Positions 33,434 through 40,812 of a DNA stretch of 64,000 nucleotides are shown one piece after another. The stretch is taken from positions 372,001 through 436,000 of the forward strand of contig JACJZF010000001.1 of assembly GCA_020635725.1 (NCBI GenBank), written 5' to 3'. Every line of letters starts with the position of its first letter. Position 1 is the first letter of the stretch. This DNA comes from Flavobacteriales bacterium. GTDB taxonomy: Bacteria > Bacteroidota > Bacteroidia > Flavobacteriales_F > PHOS-HE28. A program made the translations under genes and the position numbers. The notes beneath the pieces were generated by a model. The model was not told where the DNA came from. It worked only from the letters and a program-made list of their open reading frames with translations, and made no database searches.

Positions 33434-34924
33434 TTGCGGGAAGAGCAGCACCTCCTGGATCGCCGGGTTGTTGGTCATGAGCATCACCAATCTGTCCAGG
33501 CCGATGCCCACGCCGCTGGTAGGTGGCATGCCGTATTCCAGCGCGCGAAGGAAATCCTGATCGATGAACATGGCCTCGTCGTCGCCGCGCTGCTGCAGTT
33601 TCAATTGCTCCTCGAAACGTTCACGCTGGTCGATGGGGTCGTTCAGCTCGCTGTAGGCATTGGCCAGCTCGAAGCCGTTCACGAAGAGCTCGAAGCGCTC
33701 GGTGAGGCGCGGGTCCTCGCGGTGCTTCTTGCATAGCGGACTCATCTCCACCGGGAAGTCGGTGACGAAGGTGGGCTGGATCAATTCCGGCTGCACCAGC
33801 GCGCTGAACAGCTCGTCGATCAATTTGCCCTTGCCCATGCTCGGCTCCACGTGGATGCCGTGCTTCGCGCAGAGGGTCCGCAGCGCGAGCTCGTCCATCT
33901 CCAGCACATCGGCACCGGTCTTCTCCTGGATGCTGCCGCACATGGTGATGCGCTTGAATGGCGCGGTGAACTGTAACGTGTTCCCCCCGAACGTCGCTGT
34001 TGAAGTACCGTTCGCCGCGATGCAGACGCGCTCGAGCATGCGTTCCATGTAGCCCATCATCCAGCGGTAGTCCTTCCACGCCACGTAGAGCTCCATGATG
34101 GTGAACTCAGGGTTGTGGGTGCGGTCCATGCCCTCGTTCCGGAAGTTGCGGCTGAACTCGAACACGCCCTCGAAGCCGCCCACGATGAGGCGCTTGAGGT
34201 AGAGCTCGTTGGCGATGCGCAGGTAGAGCGGTATATCGAGCGCGTTGTGGTGCGTGATGAAGGGACGCGCCGCCGCGCCACCGGGGATGGGCTGGAGCAC
34301 GGGCGTATCTACCTCGTGGTAGCCGCTCTCGGTCATGAAAGCGCGCATGGCGTTCACGATGCGCGTGCGCTTCATGAAGGTCTCTTTCACCCCAGGGTTC
34401 ACGTTGAGGTCCACGTAGCGCATGCGGTAGCGCTGCTCGGGGTCGGTGAAGGCATCGTGCACGTTGCCCTCCTCATCGGTCTTCACCACCGGCAGTGGCC
34501 GCAGCGCCTTGCCGAGGATGGTGAGCTTCTTCACATGCACGGTGATCTCGCCGGTGCGCGTCTTGAACACATGTCCCTCCACGCCGATGAAGTCGCCGAG
34601 ATGGAGCAGGTGCTTCCACACCTCATCGTACATCGCCTTGTCCTCGCCGGGCGCCACCTCGTCGCGCGCCACGTAGATCTGCTGGTCGCCGGTGTGGTCG
34701 CGCAGCACCGCGAAGCTGGCTTTGCCCATCAGGCGCACGCTCATGATGCGGCCGGCGATGCTCACCTGCGCCGGTTCGCCCTCTTCCTTGAACAACCCTT
34801 TCACCTCCTGCGCGGTGGCGGTCACGGTGTATTCGGCGGCGGGGAAGGGGTCGATGCCGAGGGCGCGGAGCTTCTGCAGCGCCTCGCGGCGCACGATCTC
34901 CTGATCAGAAAGGGCTTGGGACAT
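33407..34924 (-). CDS. lysS: Lysyl-tRNA synthetase (class II)
   Basis: A 505-residue class II synthetase. An N-terminal OB-fold anticodon-binding domain (about 55-170, VSIAGRIMSVRLMGKASFAV) is followed by the catalytic core with motif 2 (FRNEGMDRTHNPEFTIMELY) and motif 3 (GVGIGLDRLVMLMTNN). It charges tRNA-Lys. MSQALSDQEIVRREALQKL at the ATG 34924 matches the Bacteroidota start. The C-terminus MRPERPNS carries a few extra residues, and its coding sequence is tandemly repeated just downstream. Confidence 0.97.
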   Translation of the reverse strand: MSQALSDQEIVRREALQKLRALGIDPFPAAEYTVTATAQEVKGLFKEEGEPAQVSIAGRIMSVRLMGKASFAVLRDHTGDQQIYVARDEVAPGEDKAMYDEVWKHLLHLGDFIGVEGHVFKTRTGEITVHVKKLTILGKALRPLPVVKTDEEGNVHDAFTDPEQRYRMRYVDLNVNPGVKETFMKRTRIVNAMRAFMTESGYHEVDTPVLQPIPGGAAARPFITHHNALDIPLYLRIANELYLKRLIVGGFEGVFEFSRNFRNEGMDRTHNPEFTIMELYVAWKDYRWMMGYMERMLERVCIAANGTSTATFGGNTLQFTAPFKRITMCGSIQEKTGADVLEMDELALRTLCAKHGIHVEPSMGKGKLIDELFSALVQPELIQPTFVTDFPVEMSPLCKKHREDPRLTERFELFVNGFELANAYSELNDPIDQRERFEEQLKLQQRGDDEAMFIDQDFLRALEYGMPPTSGVGIGLDRLVMLMTNNPAIQEVLLFPQMRPERPNS

Positions 34925-34960
34925 GGGGGCTTGAAAGAGGATGCAGCGAAAGCAGGGCGG

Positions 34961-34968
34961 CGAAGATA
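34961..34968 (-). promoter_or_regulatory. -7-like element for lysS (TATCTTCG)
   Basis: TAnnTTCG variant on the minus strand, 36 bases before the lysS ATG. The identical octamer precedes scoA and the leucyl aminopeptidase gene. Confidence 0.5.
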
Positions 34969-34985
34969 CTGGGGCGAACAAAGCC

Positions 34986-34993
34986 TACTTTGG
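34986..34993 (+). promoter_or_regulatory. Possible -7 element (TACTTTGG)
   Basis: One mismatch to TAnnTTTG, 16 bases before the ATG at 35010, divergent from the lysS element. Confidence 0.4.
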
Positions 34994-35009
34994 CGGATAG
35001 CAATCGCGC

Positions 35010-35639
35010 ATGGCTATTGGTCGAACAATCCTGTTGATGACGTCCCTTGTTCTGCTTTGCGCAGCGATTCCGGGCCGTAAGAAAGTGGAACGAGCGCGGG
35101 AAGCGGCATCGGTAGGAAGGCCTTTCCCGGAATTCAGAGGTGTCACCTTGCGCGGCCATCCAGTAAGTGATTCCGTCTTCCAAGGCCGCGTGACCTTGGT
35201 GAGCGCTTGGCGGATCGGCTGCTTCTGGTGCATGCAGGAGATCGCGGAGTACAATGCGCTTCTTGATTCGGTAGAAGACCCGCGTTTCCAGATACTCTCA
35301 TTCGCGCCGCAGACGCGCGAAGAGCTGGATGGGTTCTATGGTGAGGATACCAGCCTGGCCTCGGTAGCGGTGCGTAACCTGTATGGCGCGCCGGCTCCGA
35401 GCTACGATGTTGTGCCGATGTGTGAGCAGAAAAGAGAGAATGCCCCCGAGGCGTTGGTGGTTCAATGCGATGCCCTGGAGGAGTTGCTCGGGGCCGACGG
35501 CCTGCCGGTCACCTTGGTTGTTGGACCCGATGGGTTCATCAGGCATCGGCATGATGGCATGCTGGCCGAGGCGGCGAGCCGGCGCATCGACCTCCGCGGG
35601 TTCCGAAGGGAGCTCGATTCATTGCTGCGTGCGTTGTAG
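35010..35639 (+). CDS. Thioredoxin-fold (TlpA/ResA-like) exported protein
   Basis: A 209-residue protein with an N-terminal hydrophobic segment (IGRTILLMTSLVLLCAAIPG) that is a signal peptide or membrane anchor. The thioredoxin-like domain (35-200) has GRVTLVSAWRIGCFWCMQE with a CFWC active-site motif at about residues 73-76, and the cis-Pro loop LPVTLVVGPDG. CxxC in this setting suggests periplasmic disulfide reduction or exchange. It differs from classic TlpA WCxPC by the RIGCFWC sequence. It stands alone between lysS and the sugar isomerase gene; the following 186 bases hold no recognisable feature. Confidence 0.8.
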   Translation: MAIGRTILLMTSLVLLCAAIPGRKKVERAREAASVGRPFPEFRGVTLRGHPVSDSVFQGRVTLVSAWRIGCFWCMQEIAEYNALLDSVEDPRFQILSFAPQTREELDGFYGEDTSLASVAVRNLYGAPAPSYDVVPMCEQKRENAPEALVVQCDALEELLGADGLPVTLVVGPDGFIRHRHDGMLAEAASRRIDLRGFRRELDSLLRAL

Positions 35640-35825
35640 TCCAGGTACTGTAGCTGGCGTGCTGGCGCAGATTAGCGGATTCCAGGGGCTGGCGAGCCCG
35701 ACGAATGCGCCAATGACGTTGCCTTCATGCTTATCCAGCCGTAGGGCAGTGATATTCCCGGAGGCAACCCCGCCCAGCGCCGGAGCGTAAGAGCGGATCT
35801 AATTTCACCCCCGCAAATCCCCCAC

Positions 35826-36812
35826 ATGTACGAGCTCATCGACGCCTTTCCGCAGCAACTGAAGGAAGCCCTGGAAATTGGCCGCAAGGCCCAGCTGAAG
35901 GCCCCGGACGGGCCATACACCAATGTGGTCGTCACCGGCTTGGGCGGCAGCGGCATCGGTGGGCGCATCGCGGCGCAGCTCGTGGCCGGGGAGGCCATCT
36001 GCCCCATCGAGGTGTACAGCAACTACTACCTGCCTGCGTACGTGGGCAAGGGCAGCTTGGTGATCGCCTGCAGCTACAGCGGCAACACCGAGGAGACCAT
36101 CGCGGCCATGGAGCAGGCGCTCGCAAAGGGCGCGCGGGTGTGCGTGGTCACCAGCGGCGGCAAGATGCTGGAGATGGCCAAGGCGAAGGGCCTGGACCAC
36201 ATCGTGATCCCGGGTGGCAATCCGCCGCGCACCATGCTGGCGTACTCGCTCACCCAGCAGTTCTTCGTGCTCAAGCATTACGGCATCATCCAAAGCGACC
36301 TCGTGCCGGCCATCAGCGCGGCGGCGGACATGCTCGCGGCGGACAAGGCGAGCATACAGGCCGCGGCGAAGGAGCTCACGGAGAAGCTCTTCGGCAAGCG
36401 TTTGGTCATCTACAGCGAGGCCAGCACCGAGGCGGTGAGCATCCGCTTCCGCCAGCAGGTGAACGAGAACAGCAAGGAGCTGTGCTGGCACCACGCCATC
36501 CCGGAGATGAACCACAACGAACTGGTGGGCTGGGCCGGCGGCAAGGACGACATCGCCGTGGTGATCTTCAGGCACAAAGCCGACCACGAGCGCAGCCAGA
36601 TCCGCATGGAGATCAACAAGGAGGTCTTCCGCAAGTACACGCCGCACATCCACGATATCTGGAGCCAGGGCGACAGCGCCATCGCGCGCCAGCTGTATCT
36701 CATCAACCTCGGCGACTGGGTGAGCTACTACTGGGCCGAGAAGAAAGGCGTGGACCCCACCGAGATCGCGGTGATCAACATGCTGAAGGGGAAGCTGGCG
36801 GAGGTGAAGTAA
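35826..36812 (+). CDS. Bifunctional phosphoglucose/phosphomannose isomerase
   Basis: A 328-residue SIS-domain protein. VVTGLGGSGIGGRIAAQLVA opens the first SIS domain, ACSYSGNTEETIAAME gives the sugar-phosphate Ser cluster, and the second SIS region has AIPEMNHNELVGW with the catalytic Glu/His typical of the bifunctional archaeal/Bacteroidota family. It interconverts glucose-6-P or mannose-6-P with fructose-6-P, linking glycolysis to GDP-mannose supply for glycosylation. It ends 3 bases before the GxxExxY cassette. Confidence 0.9.
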   Translation: MYELIDAFPQQLKEALEIGRKAQLKAPDGPYTNVVVTGLGGSGIGGRIAAQLVAGEAICPIEVYSNYYLPAYVGKGSLVIACSYSGNTEETIAAMEQALAKGARVCVVTSGGKMLEMAKAKGLDHIVIPGGNPPRTMLAYSLTQQFFVLKHYGIIQSDLVPAISAAADMLAADKASIQAAAKELTEKLFGKRLVIYSEASTEAVSIRFRQQVNENSKELCWHHAIPEMNHNELVGWAGGKDDIAVVIFRHKADHERSQIRMEINKEVFRKYTPHIHDIWSQGDSAIARQLYLINLGDWVSYYWAEKKGVDPTEIAVINMLKGKLAEVK

Positions 36813-36815
36813 GTT

Positions 36816-37268
36816 GCCGCAGAGACGCAGGGGCGCAGAGAAAACAGATGTTGTACCGCGAGCTTTCAGGAGCGATCATCGGTGCGGCCATAGAAGTTCA
36901 TCGGGAACTCGGTCCGGGTTTGTTGGAGAGTGTGTACGAATACTGCCTTGCGCGAGAACTGTGCGAGACAGGCATTCCGTTCCTGCAGCAGCATCCTGTA
37001 CCGATTCGGTACAAGGGGGAGAAGCTCGATATGGGCTTCCGCCTCGACTTGTGGGTGGATCAGCGCATCATCGTGGAGGTCAAAGCGGTCGAAACCGTCC
37101 AAGAAGTACATCGTGCGCAAGTGCTCAGCTATCTGAGGCTCACCAACTCCAAATTCGGTCTGTTGATCAACTTCAATGAAGCAGTACTGACCGAAGGCGT
37201 GCGACGAGTTGTCAATGGATTGAACGAACCTTGAGCCCGCATTCTCTGCGACTCCGCGCCTCTGCGGC
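36816..37268. mobile_element. GxxExxY cassette bounded by inverted repeats
   Basis: A 453-bp unit between the sugar isomerase gene and lipB. The left arm (36816-36840) and the right arm (37244-37268; the wider conserved block starts at 37238) are inverted copies matching at 21 of 25 positions. The single gene inside starts 7 bases after the left arm and stops 3 bases before the conserved right block, so it fills the unit. Related arms without the gene lie between accB and accC and, as a right arm only, before the aminotransferase gene. Mobility is inferred from this pattern, not proven. Confidence 0.6.
36848..37234 (+). CDS. GxxExxY protein (PD-(D/E)XK nuclease-like)
   Basis: A 128-residue protein. 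The family signature G24-LLE-SVY30 follows MLYRELSGAIIGAAIEVHRE, and a PD-(D/E)XK-type site is visible as Asp67 in GFRLDLWVD and Glu77-x-Lys79 in IIVEVKAVE; a helical end (HRAQVLSYLRLTNSKFGLLI) completes the fold. The start is the ATG 7 bases after the left repeat. Proteins of this family are small, stand-alone and of unproven function; a nuclease acting on DNA or RNA is predicted. It is the only gene in the inverted-repeat cassette. Confidence 0.88.
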   Translation: MLYRELSGAIIGAAIEVHRELGPGLLESVYEYCLARELCETGIPFLQQHPVPIRYKGEKLDMGFRLDLWVDQRIIVEVKAVETVQEVHRAQVLSYLRLTNSKFGLLINFNEAVLTEGVRRVVNGLNEP

Positions 37269-37275
37269 CATACCT

Positions 37276-37995
37276 ATGAGACAGATTCACTTCAAGGACC
37301 TCGGCCTCATCGACTACGCTACCGCGTGGGACATGCAGACGCGCCTCTTCAAGGAGACCATCGATCGGAAGATCGCGAACCGCTCCCGGCCAGCGGATGA
37401 TCAGCTGGCCACGGAGGACCATCTGCTCTTCTGTGAGCACCCGCACGTGTACACGCTAGGCAAGAGCGGCAAGCAGAGCCATCTCCTGCTGAACGAGCAG
37501 GGCCTGCGCGAGAAGGGCGTGCAGTTCTTCCCGATTGATCGCGGCGGCGACATCACGTACCATGGACCGGGTCAGATCGTGGGCTATCCCATCTTCGACC
37601 TCGACCACCACTTCACCGATATCCACCGCTACCTGCGCACATTGGAGGAGGCCATCATCGGCACCTTGGAGGCATACGGCATCAAGGCCGGGAGGATCGA
37701 TGGGCTCACCGGCGTGTGGATTGACTGGAATGAACCCGCGAAGGCGAGGAAGATCTGCGCCTTCGGCATCCGCGCCAGCCGGTGGGTCACCATGCACGGC
37801 TTCGCTTTCAACGTGAACACGGACCTGGGCTACTTCCAGAACATCGTGCCTTGCGGCATCACCGACAAGGGCGTGACGAGCATGGCCCATGAGCTCGGCG
37901 GGCCGGTGGACATCGAGGAGGTAAAGAACAGGCTGCGGTTGGAACTCGCGGACCTTTTCGATGCGGAGCTGGTGGAGGGCGGTACCTTCGCCTAA
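37276..37995 (+). CDS. lipB: Octanoyl-(acyl-carrier-protein) transferase (lipoate biosynthesis)
   Basis: A 239-residue LipB, which moves octanoate from ACP to lipoyl domains. Family motifs: FCEHPHVYTLGKSG, the RGGDITYHGPGQIVGYPIFD block, the catalytic Cys193 in NIVPCGITDKGVTSM and a Lys in ARKICAFGIRASRW. The ATG at 37276 lies only 7 bases after the right arm of the GxxExxY cassette, so any promoter must be inside or upstream of the cassette. Confidence 0.95.
   Translation: MRQIHFKDLGLIDYATAWDMQTRLFKETIDRKIANRSRPADDQLATEDHLLFCEHPHVYTLGKSGKQSHLLLNEQGLREKGVQFFPIDRGGDITYHGPGQIVGYPIFDLDHHFTDIHRYLRTLEEAIIGTLEAYGIKAGRIDGLTGVWIDWNEPAKARKICAFGIRASRWVTMHGFAFNVNTDLGYFQNIVPCGITDKGVTSMAHELGGPVDIEEVKNRLRLELADLFDAELVEGGTFA
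37983..37990 (+). promoter_or_regulatory. Possible -7 element (TACCTTCG)
   Basis: TAnnTTCG variant inside the last codons of lipB, 14 bases before the ATG at 38005. The coding constraint makes this less certain than the intergenic matches. Confidence 0.3.
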
Positions 37996-38004
37996 CTCCG
38001 CACC

Positions 38005-39174
38005 ATGCGCTTCCTGAAGAAGTTCCTGCTCTGGCTCATCCTGATCATCGGCGGCCTCACGGGCCTCGCCTACCTCACTGGCAACGGCCACATCCCGCGC
38101 GGCGTGCGCTACACCTACCTCATCGGCCGTGCCGCGCCGGAGATCGATGACCGCGACTTCTTCCCATACGCCACCATTCCGGCAAGTGAGCCGCAGCCCT
38201 GGCCGCTCGATGCGCGCTATGGCAAGCTGAGCCTGAGCGCCGAGCAGGAGAAGGAGATAACCGACCTGCACAGCGTGGGCTTCGCCGTGTGGCAGAACGA
38301 CAGCCTGATCTTCGAGCAGTACTGGAACGGCTGGGATGCGGACAGCGTGAGCAACAGTTTCAGCGTGGCCAAGAGCTACATCAGCGTGCTCACCGGCATC
38401 GCGATCGGCGAGGGGCGCATCGCCGATGTGCAGCAGCCCGTGGGCGATTTCCTGCCGGAGTTCAAGGAAGGATGCTACGCCAAGATCACCCTCTGGCACC
38501 TGCTCACCATGAGCACCGGGCTCGACTGGAGCGAGAGTGGCGCCGATCCTTTCAGCGACAATGCGAAGGGATACTACGGCTACGATGTCCGCAAGCTCTC
38601 GCTCACACAGCCCTGCCGTGACGAGCCGGGCAAGGAGTTCGATTACATCAGTGGCAGCACGCAGATCATGACCGAGGTGCTGGAGGCCGCCTACGCCAAG
38701 CCGCTTGATGAGCTCGTGCGTGAGAAGATCTGGGGCCCGCTCGGTTGCGAGCACACCGCCTATTGGGGCAAGGACCGCAAGGACGGCGACTACAAGGGCT
38801 TCTGCTGCCTCTATGCCACGGCGCGCGACTTCGGACGTATCGGCCAGCTGTATCTCGACAGCGGCATGTGGCGCGGCCAGCAGATCGTGCCACGCGAGTA
38901 CTGGCAGCAGAGCATCACACCCGCAGAACTCATGGACCACGGCGCGCCGAACGAGCGCTACGGCTACTACTGGTGGCTCGCCGAGGTGGATGGCCACCCC
39001 ATCTGGTACTGCCGAGGCTTCCACGGGGAGTACGTGGTCGCCATCCCGCACGAGCGTATCGTGATGGTGCGCACCGGCATGAAGCGGGAAGAGGTGAACG
39101 CTACCGGCCACCCCACCGATGTCTTCAAATGGATCGGCATCGCACGCGACCTTGCGCGGCAGCGACCGGCATAG
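38005..39174 (+). CDS. Beta-lactamase-fold serine hydrolase
   Basis: A 389-residue protein with an N-terminal membrane helix (FLKKFLLWLILIIGGLTGLA) acting as signal or anchor. The class C/penicillin-binding-like active site is present: Ser120 and Lys123 in NSFSVAKSYI (SxxK), Tyr214 in FDYISGSTQ (YxS), and a C-terminal HGEYVV strand region. Sequence flow (SVAK, then TLWHLLTMSTGLDW) resembles 6-aminohexanoate-dimer hydrolases and esterases more than true beta-lactamases. Probably periplasmic; substrate unknown. Confidence 0.88.
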   Translation: MRFLKKFLLWLILIIGGLTGLAYLTGNGHIPRGVRYTYLIGRAAPEIDDRDFFPYATIPASEPQPWPLDARYGKLSLSAEQEKEITDLHSVGFAVWQNDSLIFEQYWNGWDADSVSNSFSVAKSYISVLTGIAIGEGRIADVQQPVGDFLPEFKEGCYAKITLWHLLTMSTGLDWSESGADPFSDNAKGYYGYDVRKLSLTQPCRDEPGKEFDYISGSTQIMTEVLEAAYAKPLDELVREKIWGPLGCEHTAYWGKDRKDGDYKGFCCLYATARDFGRIGQLYLDSGMWRGQQIVPREYWQQSITPAELMDHGAPNERYGYYWWLAEVDGHPIWYCRGFHGEYVVAIPHERIVMVRTGMKREEVNATGHPTDVFKWIGIARDLARQRPA

Positions 39175-39175
39175 C

Positions 39176-39580
39176 ATGCGCAAGGACATTCATCCACCCA
39201 AGGTGGCCGGCATCGCCATGGCCGTGGTGCGCGAAGCCGATGAGCAAGGCGCGCCCGCCTGGTACGTGTACCTGATCAACAGCAATGAGCATGCGTTGGA
39301 CAATGTGCTGGTGAGCTCGCGCGGCTACGGCGAGATGGAAGGCGAGGCGCGGCGCACCAGCGAGATGCGCCACCACCTGGAGCACATGGGCCCCCAGAGC
39401 TGGGCGCGCATCGAACGGATCGTGGAGGATGTCTTCGCCCTGAGCAACCAGTACTGGGTCAGCTTCTACATCGGCCGCGAGCTGCATGACAAGAAGTACA
39501 TCTTCCTCGCAGGCAGCATCGACGAGGCCAACTTCACCACCGTGCCGCTCATGAACGTGAAGGGCGTGCTCATCGAGTGA
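39176..39580 (+). CDS. Conserved hypothetical protein (Bacteroidota type)
   Basis: A 134-residue soluble protein beginning MRKDIHPPKVAGIAMAVVRE. WYVYLINSNEHALDNVLVSS, TSEMRHHLEHMG and LHDKKYIFLAGSI give an alternating alpha/beta pattern. I recall similar proteins in many Bacteroidota without assigned function; no catalytic motif is evident. Its start is 1 base after the stop of the hydrolase gene. The following 143 bases hold no gene, only a TATTTTCG at 39619-39626. Confidence 0.7.
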   Translation: MRKDIHPPKVAGIAMAVVREADEQGAPAWYVYLINSNEHALDNVLVSSRGYGEMEGEARRTSEMRHHLEHMGPQSWARIERIVEDVFALSNQYWVSFYIGRELHDKKYIFLAGSIDEANFTTVPLMNVKGVLIE

Positions 39581-39723
39581 TTGTCTTGGTGGCCGATTCG
39601 CGCATGGTCGCGGCAGGTATTTTCGCGTGGACGTGATGGACGACACGGGCCCGACGCTCTCCCGGTCCGATGTGCCACAGCGTCCGCATTCCCTAACAAT
39701 CCACGCACCCTAAGTCCGAGAGC

Positions 39724-40452
39724 ATGCGCCCCGATTCCGTACGTGACCTGAGCAAACTGCTGTTCATCGATATCGAGACGGTTCCCCAGGTGAGCGGTTT
39801 CGGTGAACTGGATCCGGAGTCGGCCCGCCTATTCTCCGACAAGACCCGCTTTGAACAGGAGCGGAGCGGGAGGACGGCGGAGGAACTCTGGGGCGACAAG
39901 GGTGGCATCCTCGCGGAGTTCGGCCGGATCATCTGCATCGGCATCGGCAGCCTGCACAAGGAGGGCGATGGCTGGCACCTGCGCGTCACCTCCTACCACG
40001 GCGATCATGAGTACGACCTGCTCACGCGCTTCGCCGATCTGCTGGCCCGGCATTACAGCACCGATGACCATTGGCTCTGCGCGCACAACGGAAAGGAGTT
40101 CGATTTCCCGTGGATCGCGCGCCGTTGCCTGGTGAACCGGATCCCCATTCCACGCATCCTCGACATCGGCGGGCTGAAGCCGTGGGAGGTGGGCCATGTG
40201 GATACCATGAACCTCTGGAGCTTCGGCGATCGCAAAGCCTACACCTCTCTGGCCTTGCTGGCACATGTGCTGGGCATACCAACACCGAAGGACGACATCA
40301 CGGGAGCCGATGTGGCGCGGGTGTATTACGAGGAGAAGGACCTGGAGCGGATCGCCACCTATTGCCGCAAGGATGTGGTGGCCACCGCGCAGCTCTACCT
40401 GCGCTTGACCGGCCGGGAGCTTGTGCGCGACGACCGCATCAGCATGGTGTAG
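39724..40452 (+). CDS. Predicted 3'-5' exonuclease (DEDD, PolB-like)
   Basis: A 242-residue RNase H-fold nuclease. The DEDDy-type residues are LLFIDIETVP (Exo I Asp, Glu), HNGKEFDFPWIARR (Exo II Asp) and IATYCRKDVVATAQLYL (Exo III Tyr/Asp). This matches the predicted 3'-5' exonuclease family related to the proofreading domain of DNA polymerase B. It could act in DNA repair or RNA processing. Its stop is 4 bases from the end of the convergent gene fragment. Confidence 0.85.
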   Translation: MRPDSVRDLSKLLFIDIETVPQVSGFGELDPESARLFSDKTRFEQERSGRTAEELWGDKGGILAEFGRIICIGIGSLHKEGDGWHLRVTSYHGDHEYDLLTRFADLLARHYSTDDHWLCAHNGKEFDFPWIARRCLVNRIPIPRILDIGGLKPWEVGHVDTMNLWSFGDRKAYTSLALLAHVLGIPTPKDDITGADVARVYYEEKDLERIATYCRKDVVATAQLYLRLTGRELVRDDRISMV

Positions 40453-40456
40453 CAGG

Positions 40457-40765
40457 TCAGTCCACCTCGATATCGAAGGTCACGTACTTGCCGAAGGGCT
40501 CGCCATTGATCAGCAGGTCGGCGATCACCCAGGTTGCGCCGGCCTCTTCGGGCCTCTCGATCACAAGCCCTTGGTGGTAGGTCATGCCGGCCGGGATATC
40601 GGTCTCCAGGGCGGAGATCTCGGCGCCGCGTCCGACCTCTGCGCCACCCCGATGGAACAAGCGGTAGCCGAGCCGGTATGGGACGCCAGCTGAGGAGCAC
40701 GATGGCATAAGCCGAATGGTGGGATTGCGGATCGTGATGGGGACAATGCCAAAGTGGTCCCGTTG
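40457..40765 (-). pseudogene. Fragment encoding a C-terminal beta-sandwich domain
   Basis: The minus-strand frame is open from just after a TAA at 40768-40766 to 40457 (103 codons), but its first ATG is at 40708. Sequence before that ATG (HFGIVPITIRNPTIRL) already looks like the first strands of the domain, so a start there would cut it. The rest, ISALETDIPAGMTYHQGLVI and WVIADLLINGEPFG, resembles the extracytoplasmic Ig-like tails on some glycosyl- and methyltransferase proteins. It is probably a remnant of a longer gene at the end of the glycosyltransferase operon, though a small gene using a non-standard start cannot be excluded. Confidence 0.5.
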
Positions 40766-40812
40766 TTAGTGACGCCGCCCTCGACGTGAACGGCCGCACA
40801 TGCCCGCCCGGT

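Noticed and set aside
38005..39174. True beta-lactamase resistance gene
   Set aside because: SxxK and YxS are present, but the flow of motifs fits the 6-aminohexanoate hydrolase/esterase branch and no adjacent regulator is seen; resistance is not supported.
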